Origin: Sphingobium sp. CECT 9361
GTDB taxonomy: Bacteria; Pseudomonadota; Alphaproteobacteria; Sphingomonadales; Sphingomonadaceae
NCBI RefSeq assembly: GCF_918741285.1
Contig: NZ_CAKKNC010000017.1
Span: forward strand, 1-64,000
DNA length: 64,000 bases
Direction of reading: 5' to 3'
Under the pieces are notes generated by a model, which was not told where the DNA came from, made no database searches, and worked only from the letters and a program-made list of their open reading frames with translations. Position numbers and translations under genes: made by a program. Each line of letters starts with the position of its first letter. Position 1 is the first letter of the stretch. Shown here piece after piece: positions 54,775 to 62,882 of this stretch.

Positions 54775-55332
54775 TCAGGGCATCAGAACCGTATCGACAA
54801 CGTGGATCACGCCGTTCGACTGCATGACGTTGGGGATGGTGATCTTCGACTTGCCGCCCTTGGCGTCCGTCAGATACCAGCCGCCGTTTTCCTTGGCGAC
54901 CGAGAGGGTTTCACCCTGCACGGTGGTCAGCATGGCTTTGCCACCATTGGCCTTGGCCAGCTTTTCGATGTCCATCGCCGTCAGGCGACCGGGGACGACG
55001 TGGTATGTCAGAATCGTGGTCAGCGTCGCCTTGTTCTCAGGCTTCACCAGCGTTTCGACGGTGCCGGTAGGGAGCTTGGCAAAGGCCGCATTGGTCGGCG
55101 CGAAGACAGTGAACGGTCCAGCGCCCTTGAGCGTATCGACCAGACCAGCGGCCTGCACCGCTGCGACGAGGGTGGTGTGGTCCTTCGAATTGACAGCGTT
55201 ATCGACGATGTCCTTGGTTGGATACATTGCTGCACCACCGACCATCGGGTTCTTGGCCGAAGCGACGGTGCCGCCGGCGAGCAGCATGGCCCCGGCAAGG
55301 GACAGGGATAGCTTTGAAAGGGTGATTTTCAT
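54775..55332 (-). CDS. Secreted fasciclin (FAS1) domain protein
   Basis: 185 residues with a signal peptide (SKLSLSLAGAMLLAGGTVASA). One FAS1 domain: TKDIVDNAVNSKDHTTLVAA, TVFAPTNAAFAKLPTGTVET, ILTYHVVPGRLTAMD, and GVIHVVDTVLMP at the end. FAS1 proteins act in cell-surface adhesion. In mycobacteria the fasciclin proteins MPT70/MPT83 are the targets of the SigK/RskA pair; here an RskA-like gene and an ECF sigma gene lie directly upstream on the same strand. Confidence 0.93.
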   Translation of the reverse strand: MKITLSKLSLSLAGAMLLAGGTVASAKNPMVGGAAMYPTKDIVDNAVNSKDHTTLVAAVQAAGLVDTLKGAGPFTVFAPTNAAFAKLPTGTVETLVKPENKATLTTILTYHVVPGRLTAMDIEKLAKANGGKAMLTTVQGETLSVAKENGGWYLTDAKGGKSKITIPNVMQSNGVIHVVDTVLMP

Positions 55333-55385
55333 AACGGGAGGCGTCCTTCCTACATTGGCACGCCGGGTTTGCCGGGTGCTGCACA

Positions 55386-55413
55386 GTTACGCGCGAACAG
55401 TGGGAAAGGATGC
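55386..55413 (-). promoter_or_regulatory. Candidate ECF (SigK-like) promoter of the fasciclin gene
   Basis: On the minus strand, GCATCC (55413-55408) is followed after 16 bases by CGTAAC (55391-55386), 53 bases before the fasciclin ATG. The mycobacterial SigK consensus is CCATCC, 16-18 bases, CGAAT-like, so the match is partial. No such pair was seen in front of the sigma gene itself. A hypothesis by eye only. Confidence 0.35.
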
Positions 55414-55421
55414 AGAGGCGG

Positions 55422-56150
55422 TCAGATAATCGAAATCTTTCCTGCCGCGACTGGCGCGCTGCTTGGCGCGGCATGAGGTGCCGTCGCAGCGGGCTCCATC
55501 GTGATTGCCAGAGTGACTCCGTTTTCCAGCATCGCCCGCATCTTGGGCGAGACGGCCATGCGCGTGGTGCCCCTCGCGGAAATCATGCCCAGCGAACGGG
55601 GCTTGCCATCTGCAGGTATCACCCAGAGTTCCGGGGCCAGATCGCCTTGCGGTAGATTTTCCGCACGCAGGTTGAGTTGCGCGGTCGTCTCGTCATAGCG
55701 CGCGGCGACGAGCATATTGCTCCCCTGTCCGACCATCTGCGCAACGGCCATCTGATTGGCGGGTGCTGCCTGCACGATTTGCGGAGGAAGCGACGCCGGG
55801 GGGCGGAAGAGCAGAACGAACGCCAGCGACGCAGCCAGTGCACCCGACACAAGTGCGCTGGCACGCCAGACTCGCAATTGACGTGTCACGCCCGATGCCA
55901 CCGTTGCCTTCGGTTCGATCTGCGCGGCAATGCCTGCCCAGACTTCCAACGATGGACGGTGTTCGGCAAAATCATGGTGCAAGGGCGCGAGGCGTCGCTC
56001 CCATGCCGTCACGTCCGCAGCGAAAGCCGGGTCGGACAGTTGCAACCGCAGCGCCTCTGCGCGCTCCGCACCCGTCAACAGCCCAAGCGCGAGTTCACTA
56101 GCCAGCGCATCGCGTTCTTCGGGCGTCATCGGGGCGGATGGCTCAGTCAT
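55422..56150 (-). CDS. RskA-type anti-sigma factor
   Basis: 242 residues from the ATG at 56150 (AGGA upstream); a TTG at 56156 is also in frame. N-terminal cytoplasmic helical domain (ALASELALGLLTGAERAEAL, AWERRLAPLHHDF) of the RskA/anti-sigma K sort, a membrane helix at about 94-115 (VSGALAASLAFVLLF), and a periplasmic RskA C-terminal domain (PAPANQMAVA region to APSSAPVAAG). It should hold the ECF sigma factor inactive at the membrane. It overlaps the sigma gene by eight bases. Confidence 0.9.
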   Translation of the reverse strand: MTEPSAPMTPEERDALASELALGLLTGAERAEALRLQLSDPAFAADVTAWERRLAPLHHDFAEHRPSLEVWAGIAAQIEPKATVASGVTRQLRVWRASALVSGALAASLAFVLLFRPPASLPPQIVQAAPANQMAVAQMVGQGSNMLVAARYDETTAQLNLRAENLPQGDLAPELWVIPADGKPRSLGMISARGTTRMAVSPKMRAMLENGVTLAITMEPAATAPHAAPSSAPVAAGKISII

Positions 56151-56721
56151 CGCCAAGGCATCCTTTCAACCGCTGCAGGCCGCGACGCATCCAGCTTTTC
56201 ATCGTCCCCAAGGGGACGTCCATACGCGCCGACAGGTCCGCATAAGTCAGCCCATCGAAGAATGCCGCGCGAATGGCCGTCGCCTGCCGCTCTTCGAGCG
56301 TATCGATGCACTGATGGATGCGCGTGGTTTCCTGATCCTGTTCGATAGTCTGATCCGCACGCATCCGGGTATCGGCAATCGCGAAAGCGGCTTCTTCCGG
56401 CGCAGTCGCCACGCGGCCTGACGCACGGCGCCAGTCAATGGCGGAATTGCGGGCAATCGCGCACAGCCAGGTAATCGGACTGGCCCGCCCTGCATCGAAC
56501 CGCCCCGCGCGGTTCCACACCTTGATATACACATCCTGCAATATGTCCTCCGCCGCATCGCGATCATTGGAGATACGCAGGCAAATTCCAAATAGTTTCG
56601 CAGACGTCATATCGTAGACTTGGCGGAGTGCCGCGCGATCCTGTTGCGCGACCGCCTGCAGCGCGTCGATCAGTTTGCTGCGTGCCGCGTCCGGGCCGGA
56701 TGATGGCTCTGCCGTGCTCAC
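56143..56721 (-). CDS. ECF sigma factor (SigK-like)
   Basis: 192 residues from a GTG at 56721. Sigma-2 region LRQVYDMTSAKLFGICLRI and DAAEDILQDVYIKVWNRAG (region 2.1-2.2), then WLCAIARNSAIDWRR, and sigma-4 (TLEERQATAIRAAFFDGLTY, VPLGTMKSWMRRGLQRL) as helix-turn-helix. It is paired with the RskA-type gene and probably controlled by it. The GTG is 31 bases past the ammonia-lyase stop, so a promoter would overlap that gene's end. Confidence 0.93.
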   Translation of the reverse strand: MSTAEPSSGPDAARSKLIDALQAVAQQDRAALRQVYDMTSAKLFGICLRISNDRDAAEDILQDVYIKVWNRAGRFDAGRASPITWLCAIARNSAIDWRRASGRVATAPEEAAFAIADTRMRADQTIEQDQETTRIHQCIDTLEERQATAIRAAFFDGLTYADLSARMDVPLGTMKSWMRRGLQRLKGCLGDD

Positions 56722-56752
56722 GGTCGCAACACTAGCGGCGGTGGGCAGCTTA

Positions 56753-57727
56753 TCAAGCGCCTATCATCGCTGCGTAGGTCGGAAGATCGACATTGCGGCC
56801 GGACAGGGTGATCACGGTGGTGCCATCGACCTGCGCCTTTCCGGCCAGCACGGCGGCCAGCGCGACCGCGCCGCCGGGTTCGAGCACGAGGCCAAGCGAC
56901 GTCATGGCGAGGCGCATGGCGGCGGCGACCTCTGCTTCGGTAACGGCAACCCCTGTCGCGCCGCGCCCGTGGAGGATGTCGAAGGTCAGCGGCGCTATTC
57001 GCAGCGTTTGAAGTGCATCGCAGCGTGTCGGCGGAGGATTGGGACCGACGGGCACGATATGCCCCTGCCGTAGCGACTCCCCGAAATCGTCCCAGCCTTC
57101 CGGTTCGACGACGGTGATCTGCGTATCCGGCAATGCCAGCGCGCAGCCGCTGGCCAAACCGCCGCCGCCGCAACAGATTACCATGCGCGTGGGGCGTTTT
57201 TCGGTCATCGCTTCGAGCTGGTCGGCGGCTTCGATGGCGACGCTCCCCTGCCCCTCGACCACCCAGGGATCGTCAAAGCTGGGTACGAGGATCGCACCAT
57301 GCTCATCGGCCAGTTTGACGGAGATCGCTTCGCGGCTTTCGGTCATCCGGTCATAGGTTACAACATTGGCGCCCAGCGCGCGGGTTGCGTCGACCTTTGC
57401 CTGCGGGGCATCGGCGGGCATGACGATGGTGGCGGTCATGCCGAGCCGCCGCGCGCTCCAGGCGATGCCTTGGGCGTGGTTACCGGAAGAGAAAGCGACG
57501 ACGCCCCCTGCCCGCTCTGCTTCGGACAGGTCCGACAGGCGATGCCACGCCCCGCGAATCTTGAACGCGCCAATGGGTTGAAGCGATTCGGCCTTGCACC
57601 AGATCGTGCGTCCGTAGATCTCCAGCGGCAACAATGGCGTGGGCGGAAGGATCGCTGCGATCTTTTCCGCAGCGCGCAGGACGCCTTCCCGATCCGGCGT
57701 TCTGATGGTGTGACTTTGCGCTGTCAT
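56753..57727 (-). CDS. PLP-dependent threonine/serine ammonia-lyase or serine racemase-like enzyme
   Basis: 324 residues, fold type II. PLP lysine in QPIGAFKIRGAWHRL, phosphate-binding VICCGGGGLASGCALAL, and SSGNHAQGIAWSARRL. There is no C-terminal ACT domain, so this is the catabolic (TdcB-like) size class rather than biosynthetic IlvA; serine racemase and threo-3-hydroxyaspartate ammonia-lyase have the same architecture. Divergent from the CASDH gene. Exact substrate cannot be decided by eye. Confidence 0.85.
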   Translation of the reverse strand: MTAQSHTIRTPDREGVLRAAEKIAAILPPTPLLPLEIYGRTIWCKAESLQPIGAFKIRGAWHRLSDLSEAERAGGVVAFSSGNHAQGIAWSARRLGMTATIVMPADAPQAKVDATRALGANVVTYDRMTESREAISVKLADEHGAILVPSFDDPWVVEGQGSVAIEAADQLEAMTEKRPTRMVICCGGGGLASGCALALPDTQITVVEPEGWDDFGESLRQGHIVPVGPNPPPTRCDALQTLRIAPLTFDILHGRGATGVAVTEAEVAAAMRLAMTSLGLVLEPGGAVALAAVLAGKAQVDGTTVITLSGRNVDLPTYAAMIGA

Positions 57728-57786
57728 GGTTCATCCCTATATGGGCGCATTCGCGCGGATTCCGCGTCCAAGCATGGAGCATAGAA

Positions 57787-58992
57787 TTGAGCAAGGTCCT
57801 TGTCATCGGCGCTGGTGGCGTCGGCTCGGTAGCCGTTCACAAAATGGCTATGAACGCTGATATTTTCACCGATATTACATTGGCGAGCCGCCGCGTGGCG
57901 AAATGCGATGCCATCGCCGAATCGGTAAAGACGCGCACGGGCGTGACGATCAAGACCGCGCAAGTCGATGCCGACGATATAGACGCCACCGCCGCGCTGA
58001 TCGCGCAGGTTCAGCCCAAGCTCGTCGTCAACCTCGCGCTGCCCTATCAGGATCTGTCGATCATGGAAGCGTGCCTGAAAACCGGCGTGCATTACATGGA
58101 CACCGCCAATTACGAACCGCGCGACGAAGCCAAGTTCGAATATCACTGGCAGTGGGCGTATCAGGAACGCTTCAAGCAGGCTGGCCTGATGGCGCTGCTC
58201 GGATCGGGTTTCGACCCCGGTGTAACGAGCGTGTTCGCGACCTATCTCAAAAAGCATCATCTCGACACCATCGAGACACTCGACATTCTCGATTGCAATG
58301 GGGGCGATCACGGCCAGCATTTTGCCACCAACTTCAACCCGGAAATCAACATCCGCGAAGTGACCGCCGTGGCGCGGCATTGGGAAAATGGTGACTGGGT
58401 GGAAACACCGCCCTTGTCGCACAAGCAGACGTTCGACTTCGATCAGGTCGGGCCGAAGAACATGTACCTCATGTATCATGAGGAAATCGAATCGCTGAAA
58501 ACGCACCTGCCGGAGATCAAGCGCATTCGTTTCTGGATGACCTTCGGCGGCGCGTATCTCAAGCATCTCGAAGTGTTGCAGAATGTCGGCATGACGCGGA
58601 TCGATCCGGTCATGTACGAAGGCAAGGAAATCATCCCGCTGCAGTTCCTGAAGGCCGTGCTGCCCGAACCATCATCGCTGGGCGTGACGACCAAGGGCAA
58701 GACCAACATAGGCGACATCGCCACGGGCAAGAAGGATGGCGTGGAAAAGACGTTCTACATCCTCAACGTCTGCGACCATGAAGAAGCCTATGCCGAAACC
58801 GGCAATCAGGCGGTGAGTTACACCACCGGCGTTCCCGCCATGATCGGCGCGGCGATGGTGCTGACCGGTGCATGGTCGGGCGCCGGCGTATTCAACATGG
58901 AGCAGTTCGATCCCGATCCCTTCATGGACATGCTGAACACGCAGGGCTTGCCGTGGCAGGTCAAGGAACTGGACGCGCCGCTGGCGTTTTAA
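57787..58992 (+). CDS. Carboxynorspermidine/carboxyspermidine dehydrogenase (CASDH, saccharopine-dehydrogenase family)
   Basis: 401 residues from a TTG at 57787 with GGAG upstream. NAD(P)-binding start KVLVIGAGGVGSVAVHKMA. Joins aspartate semialdehyde with putrescine (or diaminopropane) to make carboxyspermidine (or carboxynorspermidine), the first step of the alternative spermidine route. Conserved segments: NLALPYQDLSIMEACLKTG, HYMDTANYEPRDEAKFEY, GFDPGVTSVFATYL. Right beside nspC and an ornithine decarboxylase gene, which supplies putrescine, so the assignment is strong by context. Separated from nspC by a twin-hairpin repeat. Confidence 0.93.
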   Translation: MSKVLVIGAGGVGSVAVHKMAMNADIFTDITLASRRVAKCDAIAESVKTRTGVTIKTAQVDADDIDATAALIAQVQPKLVVNLALPYQDLSIMEACLKTGVHYMDTANYEPRDEAKFEYHWQWAYQERFKQAGLMALLGSGFDPGVTSVFATYLKKHHLDTIETLDILDCNGGDHGQHFATNFNPEINIREVTAVARHWENGDWVETPPLSHKQTFDFDQVGPKNMYLMYHEEIESLKTHLPEIKRIRFWMTFGGAYLKHLEVLQNVGMTRIDPVMYEGKEIIPLQFLKAVLPEPSSLGVTTKGKTNIGDIATGKKDGVEKTFYILNVCDHEEAYAETGNQAVSYTTGVPAMIGAAMVLTGAWSGAGVFNMEQFDPDPFMDMLNTQGLPWQVKELDAPLAF

Positions 58993-59000
58993 TTTATAGC

Positions 59001-59079
59001 GTCACCCCAGCGAAAGCTGGGGTCTCGTGCCGCCAGCTTGTACGCAATCGCTTGAGACCCCAGCCTTCGCTGGGGTGAC
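59001..59079. repeat. Twin-hairpin repeat (CCCCAGC type) between the CASDH gene and nspC
   Basis: Left GTCACCCCAGC-GAAA-GCTGGGGTCTC (59001-59026) and right GAGACCCCAGC-CTTC-GCTGGGGTGAC (59054-59079) are 26-bp inverted copies, each a hairpin. Nearly the same as the right half of 35243-35322. It ends directly at the nspC ribosome binding site (GGGAG, 59080-59084). Confidence 0.92.
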
Positions 59080-59094
59080 GGGAGTATCTTCATT

Positions 59095-60267
59095 ATGGAA
59101 ACCCGCGCCGGTGATCCCGGAGCCTTTGCGCATTTCGACCTGCATCGCGTACCTTCGCCCAGCTTCGTGGTGGATGAAGTCGCGGTGCGGCGCAATCTGG
59201 CGATCCTGAAGGATGTGCGCGACCGGGCGGGCATCAAGGTGTTGGGCGCGCTCAAGGCATTTTCCATGTGGTCGCTGGGCGGCGTGATCGGGGAATATCT
59301 CGATGGCGTCTGCACGTCGGGTCTCTACGAGGCGCGTCTCGGTAGCGAGGAATATAAAGGCGAGATCGCGACTTATTGCGCGGGATACAAGGCCGAAGAT
59401 CTGCCCGAAATCCTGCGCATTTCCGACCACGTCATTTTCAACAGCCCGTATCAGATCGCCCGGTTCATGCCGCAGATAGAGGCAGCGCGTCACGCCGGGC
59501 AAGTGTTCGACATCGGCCTGCGCATCAACCCGCTCCATGCCGAGGGGGAAGTTGCGAAATACGATCCCTGTCAGCCGCACAGTCGGCTCGGCTTTCCAAT
59601 CGACCAGTTGAAGCCGGAGCATCTGAACGGGGTGTCAGGCCTGCATTTTCATACATTGTGCGAGCAGGATTTTGTGCCGTTGGAGCGTACATGGCGCGCC
59701 GTAGAGCCATATATTTCGCCCTATTTCGGGCAACTCACCTGGCTCAACTTCGGTGGTGGACATCACATCACCCGAGCCGATTATCAGCGCGATTCGCTGG
59801 TGGAATTTTTGCAGCAGATCAAGCTTGAGACGGGCTTGACGTTGTATCTCGAACCCGGCGAAGCGATGGCGCTGGATGCAGGCATATTAGTGGGTGAAGT
59901 GTTGGATGTTGTCGACAACGGCATGGCGGTGGCGATCACCGACATCTCCGCGACATGCCATATGCCCGATGTGATCGAAGCGCCCTATCGCCCTGCGATG
60001 CTGCACGAACGCGCCAATGGGCCACAGGTCCGTCTGGGCGGCCCGTCATGCCTGGCCGGGGATATCATCGGCGATTATCGCCTTCCCTGCACGGCTGAGC
60101 CGGGTGCACGGATCGCTTTCCTCGATCAAGCGCATTATTCCATGGTAAAGACCAATATGTTCAACGGTGTGCCCTTGCCGAGCATATATTTGTGGAACAG
60201 CGATAGCGACGAACTCAAGGAAATCCGCAGTTTTGGCTACGCGGATTTCAAGTCCAGGCTTTCATGA
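59095..60267 (+). CDS. nspC: Carboxynorspermidine/carboxyspermidine decarboxylase
   Basis: 390 residues. PLP fold type III enzyme that removes the carboxyl group from carboxy(nor)spermidine, finishing spermidine (or norspermidine). PLP lysine in KVLGALKAFSMWSLG, SRLGFPID, LHFHTLCEQD, NFGGGHHITRADY and the C-terminal GPSCLAGDIIGDY with the catalytic Cys. Ribosome binding site GGGAG lies right after the repeat. Product depends on whether putrescine or diaminopropane enters; the adjacent ornithine decarboxylase gene points to spermidine. Confidence 0.95.
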   Translation: METRAGDPGAFAHFDLHRVPSPSFVVDEVAVRRNLAILKDVRDRAGIKVLGALKAFSMWSLGGVIGEYLDGVCTSGLYEARLGSEEYKGEIATYCAGYKAEDLPEILRISDHVIFNSPYQIARFMPQIEAARHAGQVFDIGLRINPLHAEGEVAKYDPCQPHSRLGFPIDQLKPEHLNGVSGLHFHTLCEQDFVPLERTWRAVEPYISPYFGQLTWLNFGGGHHITRADYQRDSLVEFLQQIKLETGLTLYLEPGEAMALDAGILVGEVLDVVDNGMAVAITDISATCHMPDVIEAPYRPAMLHERANGPQVRLGGPSCLAGDIIGDYRLPCTAEPGARIAFLDQAHYSMVKTNMFNGVPLPSIYLWNSDSDELKEIRSFGYADFKSRLS

Positions 60268-60402
60268 CAGTTTAATTACAAGTTTTTTTATACAACGGCT
60301 TTACAGGGGGGCGCCTTGGCCATATATCGACCGTCCGCTGCCCCATGGGACTTCCACCGCAAGGCAGCTTAACACCTTGAACTACACTGGAGGTCCCTTG
60401 AA

Positions 60403-61596
60403 TTGTACGAGCATCCCAGCGCGCTGGGGGTAGCAATTGCCCTCAAACCGGCAGCCCCGGTAACGCTTATTCGCCCGCAGGCAGCAGCCCGCGCCGCCCG
60501 ATTCTTCTCTGAGAAGTTTCCGGGGCGCTCGCTTTATGCTGTAAAGGCAAACCCCTCCCCGGAGTTACTCCGGACGTTGTGGGATAGCGGAATCACGCAT
60601 TATGACGTTGCCTCGATCGTTGAGGTACGTTTAGTCGCGGCGACTTTGCCGGAGGCGAAGCTGTGCTTCATGCATCCGGTCAAGGCCGAGGAAGCGATTG
60701 CCGAAGCCTATCACACGCATGGTGTCCGCACCTTCTCGCTCGATACCATCGACGAGCTGGAAAAGATCATGCGCGCCACGGGCGACGCCACCGATCTGGA
60801 ACTGTGCGTGCGCCTTCGGGTATCGTCGGACTATTCCGAACTTAGCCTCGCATCGAAATTCGGCGCTGAACTGGGCGAGACCAAGGAACTTTTGATGGCC
60901 ACCCGTCAGGCGGCGGATGCACTAGGCATCTGCTTCCATGTCGGTAGCCAGGCAATGAGCCCCCATGCCTATACGCAGGCCATCGAGCGCGTGCGCGCCG
61001 CGATTGTCGAAGCGGCGGTTACGGTCGATATCATCGATGTCGGTGGTGGCTTTCCTTCGGTCTATCCGGGCATGGAGCCGCCTGCCCTCGAACTCTATTT
61101 CGATGCGATCCATCGCGGCTTCGAAAGCCTGCCGGTGTCCTACTCGTCGGAATTGTGGTGCGAGCCGGGTCGCGCGCTCTCCGCAGAGTATAGCTCGCTG
61201 ATCGTGCGTGTGGAACGTCGCCGCGGTGACGAACTGTACATCAACGATGGAGCCTATGGTGCATTGTTTGATGCCGCGCATATCGGTTGGCGCTTTCCCG
61301 TCACGCTGTTGCGGACGCAGGAAAGCCAGGCAGAGACCAAGGGTTTCAGCTTCTACGGGCCGACATGCGACGACATGGACCATATGGTCGGGCCATTCAT
61401 GCTGCCCGCCGATGTGAAAGTCGGCGACTATATCGAGATCGGGATGCTGGGTGCTTATGGTTGCGCCATGCGCACCGGGTTCAACGGCTTTTCGTCCGAG
61501 ACGGTCGTGGCCGTGGACGACGAACCGATGGCCAGCCTGTATCGCGAAGAAGTCGAAGCGCCGCGCCGCGCCAATGTGGTGAAGCTGGGCCAGTAA
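60403..61596 (+). CDS. Ornithine decarboxylase, alanine-racemase fold (type III)
   Basis: 397 residues from a TTG at 60403, nine bases after GGAGG. Makes putrescine from ornithine. PLP lysine in SLYAVKANPSPELL, phosphate-binding DVGGGFPSVYPG, Glu in CEPGRALSAEYS, the dimer-site Cys in YGPTCDDMDHMVG, and YGAYGC-like end (LGAYGCAMRTGF). Eukaryotic-like enzyme of the DABA/ODC/lysine group; lysine or arginine activity cannot be ruled out by eye but the polyamine context supports ornithine. An intrinsic terminator follows. Confidence 0.9.
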   Translation: MYEHPSALGVAIALKPAAPVTLIRPQAAARAARFFSEKFPGRSLYAVKANPSPELLRTLWDSGITHYDVASIVEVRLVAATLPEAKLCFMHPVKAEEAIAEAYHTHGVRTFSLDTIDELEKIMRATGDATDLELCVRLRVSSDYSELSLASKFGAELGETKELLMATRQAADALGICFHVGSQAMSPHAYTQAIERVRAAIVEAAVTVDIIDVGGGFPSVYPGMEPPALELYFDAIHRGFESLPVSYSSELWCEPGRALSAEYSSLIVRVERRRGDELYINDGAYGALFDAAHIGWRFPVTLLRTQESQAETKGFSFYGPTCDDMDHMVGPFMLPADVKVGDYIEIGMLGAYGCAMRTGFNGFSSETVVAVDDEPMASLYREEVEAPRRANVVKLGQ

Positions 61597-61626
61597 GCCC
61601 TAAGCCAACGCTATCGCAGAAATTTA

Positions 61627-61657
61627 TCCCCCGCTCTTATCCGGCGGGGGATTTTTT
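61627..61657 (+). terminator. Intrinsic terminator after the ornithine decarboxylase gene
   Basis: Stem TCCCCCGC / GCGGGGGA (61627-61634, 61644-61651) with a nine-base loop followed by six T. It lies 30 bases after the stop and five before the end of the convergent methyltransferase gene. It should close the polyamine transcription unit. Confidence 0.93.
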
Positions 61658-61662
61658 ATGTG

Positions 61663-62793
61663 TCAGCGGCGGAAGATCGCCGCCAGTTCGACATGCGTGG
61701 TCCAGCGGAACTGCCCGACGGGCTGGACACTTTCCAGCGTGTAACCGCTTTCGATCAACAGCTTCGCGTCGCGTGCAAAGCTGCCGGGATTGCAGGAGAC
61801 ATAAGCTATGACCGGCACCTGTGCCTGCGCCAGTTGGAGCGCCTGTTCGCGTGCACCGGCACGTGGCGGGTCGAGCAGGATCGCGTCGAAGCGGTCGAGT
61901 TCGGCCGGCATCAACGGCCGCCGGAACAGATCGCGATGATCGACGGCCATCTGCCGACCGCTGCGATTAGCGGCAGTCTTGAGCGCCAGCACAAGATCGC
62001 GGGCTGCTTCGGCGGTATAGACGGCTTTGCCATTGCCGAGTGACAAGGCGAAGGTGCCGAGACCGCTGAACAGGTCGGCGATCCGCTTGGCGGGTGCCAG
62101 CGCAGCCTGAACGGCAGCGACCAAGGCAGCTTCGCCATCTGCCGTAGCCTGTAGGAAGGCAAAGGGCGGGAACGGAACCGCTACGCCGTCGAAACTGACG
62201 GTCACGGGATCAGGCTCCCACCGTGTTTGCGGGCCGTAGCCATCGTCTATGGTGAGGCGGGCCAGTTTGTGGCGTTGCGCAAATTCCGTGAGCGATTCGG
62301 TTGCGGCAAGGCCCTCCACTTCGATGCCTTCCAGCATCAGATCCACGCCCTGATCGGTAAGCGTCATGCGGACATGCACGGCGCGACGGTCCCCGACCAT
62401 TGGATGCAGCAGCGTGCGGATCGGTGCGACCATCGCGAAGAGCGCCGGATGCAAGACGCTGCACATCTGCATATCAACGATCCGGTGGCTGCCTTCGCTG
62501 GCGAACCCCAGATTGAGGTTCTTGCCGAGCCGCGCTGCACGCAGCGAAGCGCGGCGGCGGCTTTGCGGAGGCGAGATATGTGCGGGGTGAATGATGTTCG
62601 CAGAGATCCCCTGCCCCGCCAGCGCGCCCGCCACTCGGTCGCGCACGAAATCGGACAGGCTGGCATCGTCGACATGCTGCAACTGGCATCCACCACAGAG
62701 CGGAAAATGACGGCAAGGCGGATCGACATGGTGCGGGCCACGGATCAGCCCCGCCCCGCCGCCCGGTTCCAGGCGGTCCCCCGGCGCGCTCAT
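61663..62793 (-). CDS. TrmA/RlmD-type RNA uridine methyltransferase (class I, 4Fe-4S)
   Basis: 376 residues from the ATG at 62793. Rossmann methyltransferase that makes 5-methyluridine in rRNA or tRNA. Iron-sulfur cysteines: CRHFPLCGGCQLQH and the later DMQMCSVLH; SAM site ADLFSGLGTFALSLG; catalytic Cys in YVSCNPGSFARDAKLL with the DPPRAG motif. Family homology (TRAM domain: TRLAAKGDGVTADGRHVP) continues upstream of the ATG to at least 62868, with no ATG, GTG or TTG in that stretch; a CTG at 62868 could be the start (401 residues). Ends beside the polyamine terminator. Confidence 0.88.
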   Translation of the reverse strand: MSAPGDRLEPGGGAGLIRGPHHVDPPCRHFPLCGGCQLQHVDDASLSDFVRDRVAGALAGQGISANIIHPAHISPPQSRRRASLRAARLGKNLNLGFASEGSHRIVDMQMCSVLHPALFAMVAPIRTLLHPMVGDRRAVHVRMTLTDQGVDLMLEGIEVEGLAATESLTEFAQRHKLARLTIDDGYGPQTRWEPDPVTVSFDGVAVPFPPFAFLQATADGEAALVAAVQAALAPAKRIADLFSGLGTFALSLGNGKAVYTAEAARDLVLALKTAANRSGRQMAVDHRDLFRRPLMPAELDRFDAILLDPPRAGAREQALQLAQAQVPVIAYVSCNPGSFARDAKLLIESGYTLESVQPVGQFRWTTHVELAAIFRR

Positions 62794-62882
62794 CGGTACA
62801 TGGCGGCCATCGGCGGTGACGCCGTCGCCTTTTGCGGCGAGGCGGGTGATGAGATCGGTGTCGGTCAGCGTCTTGTCTTTCG

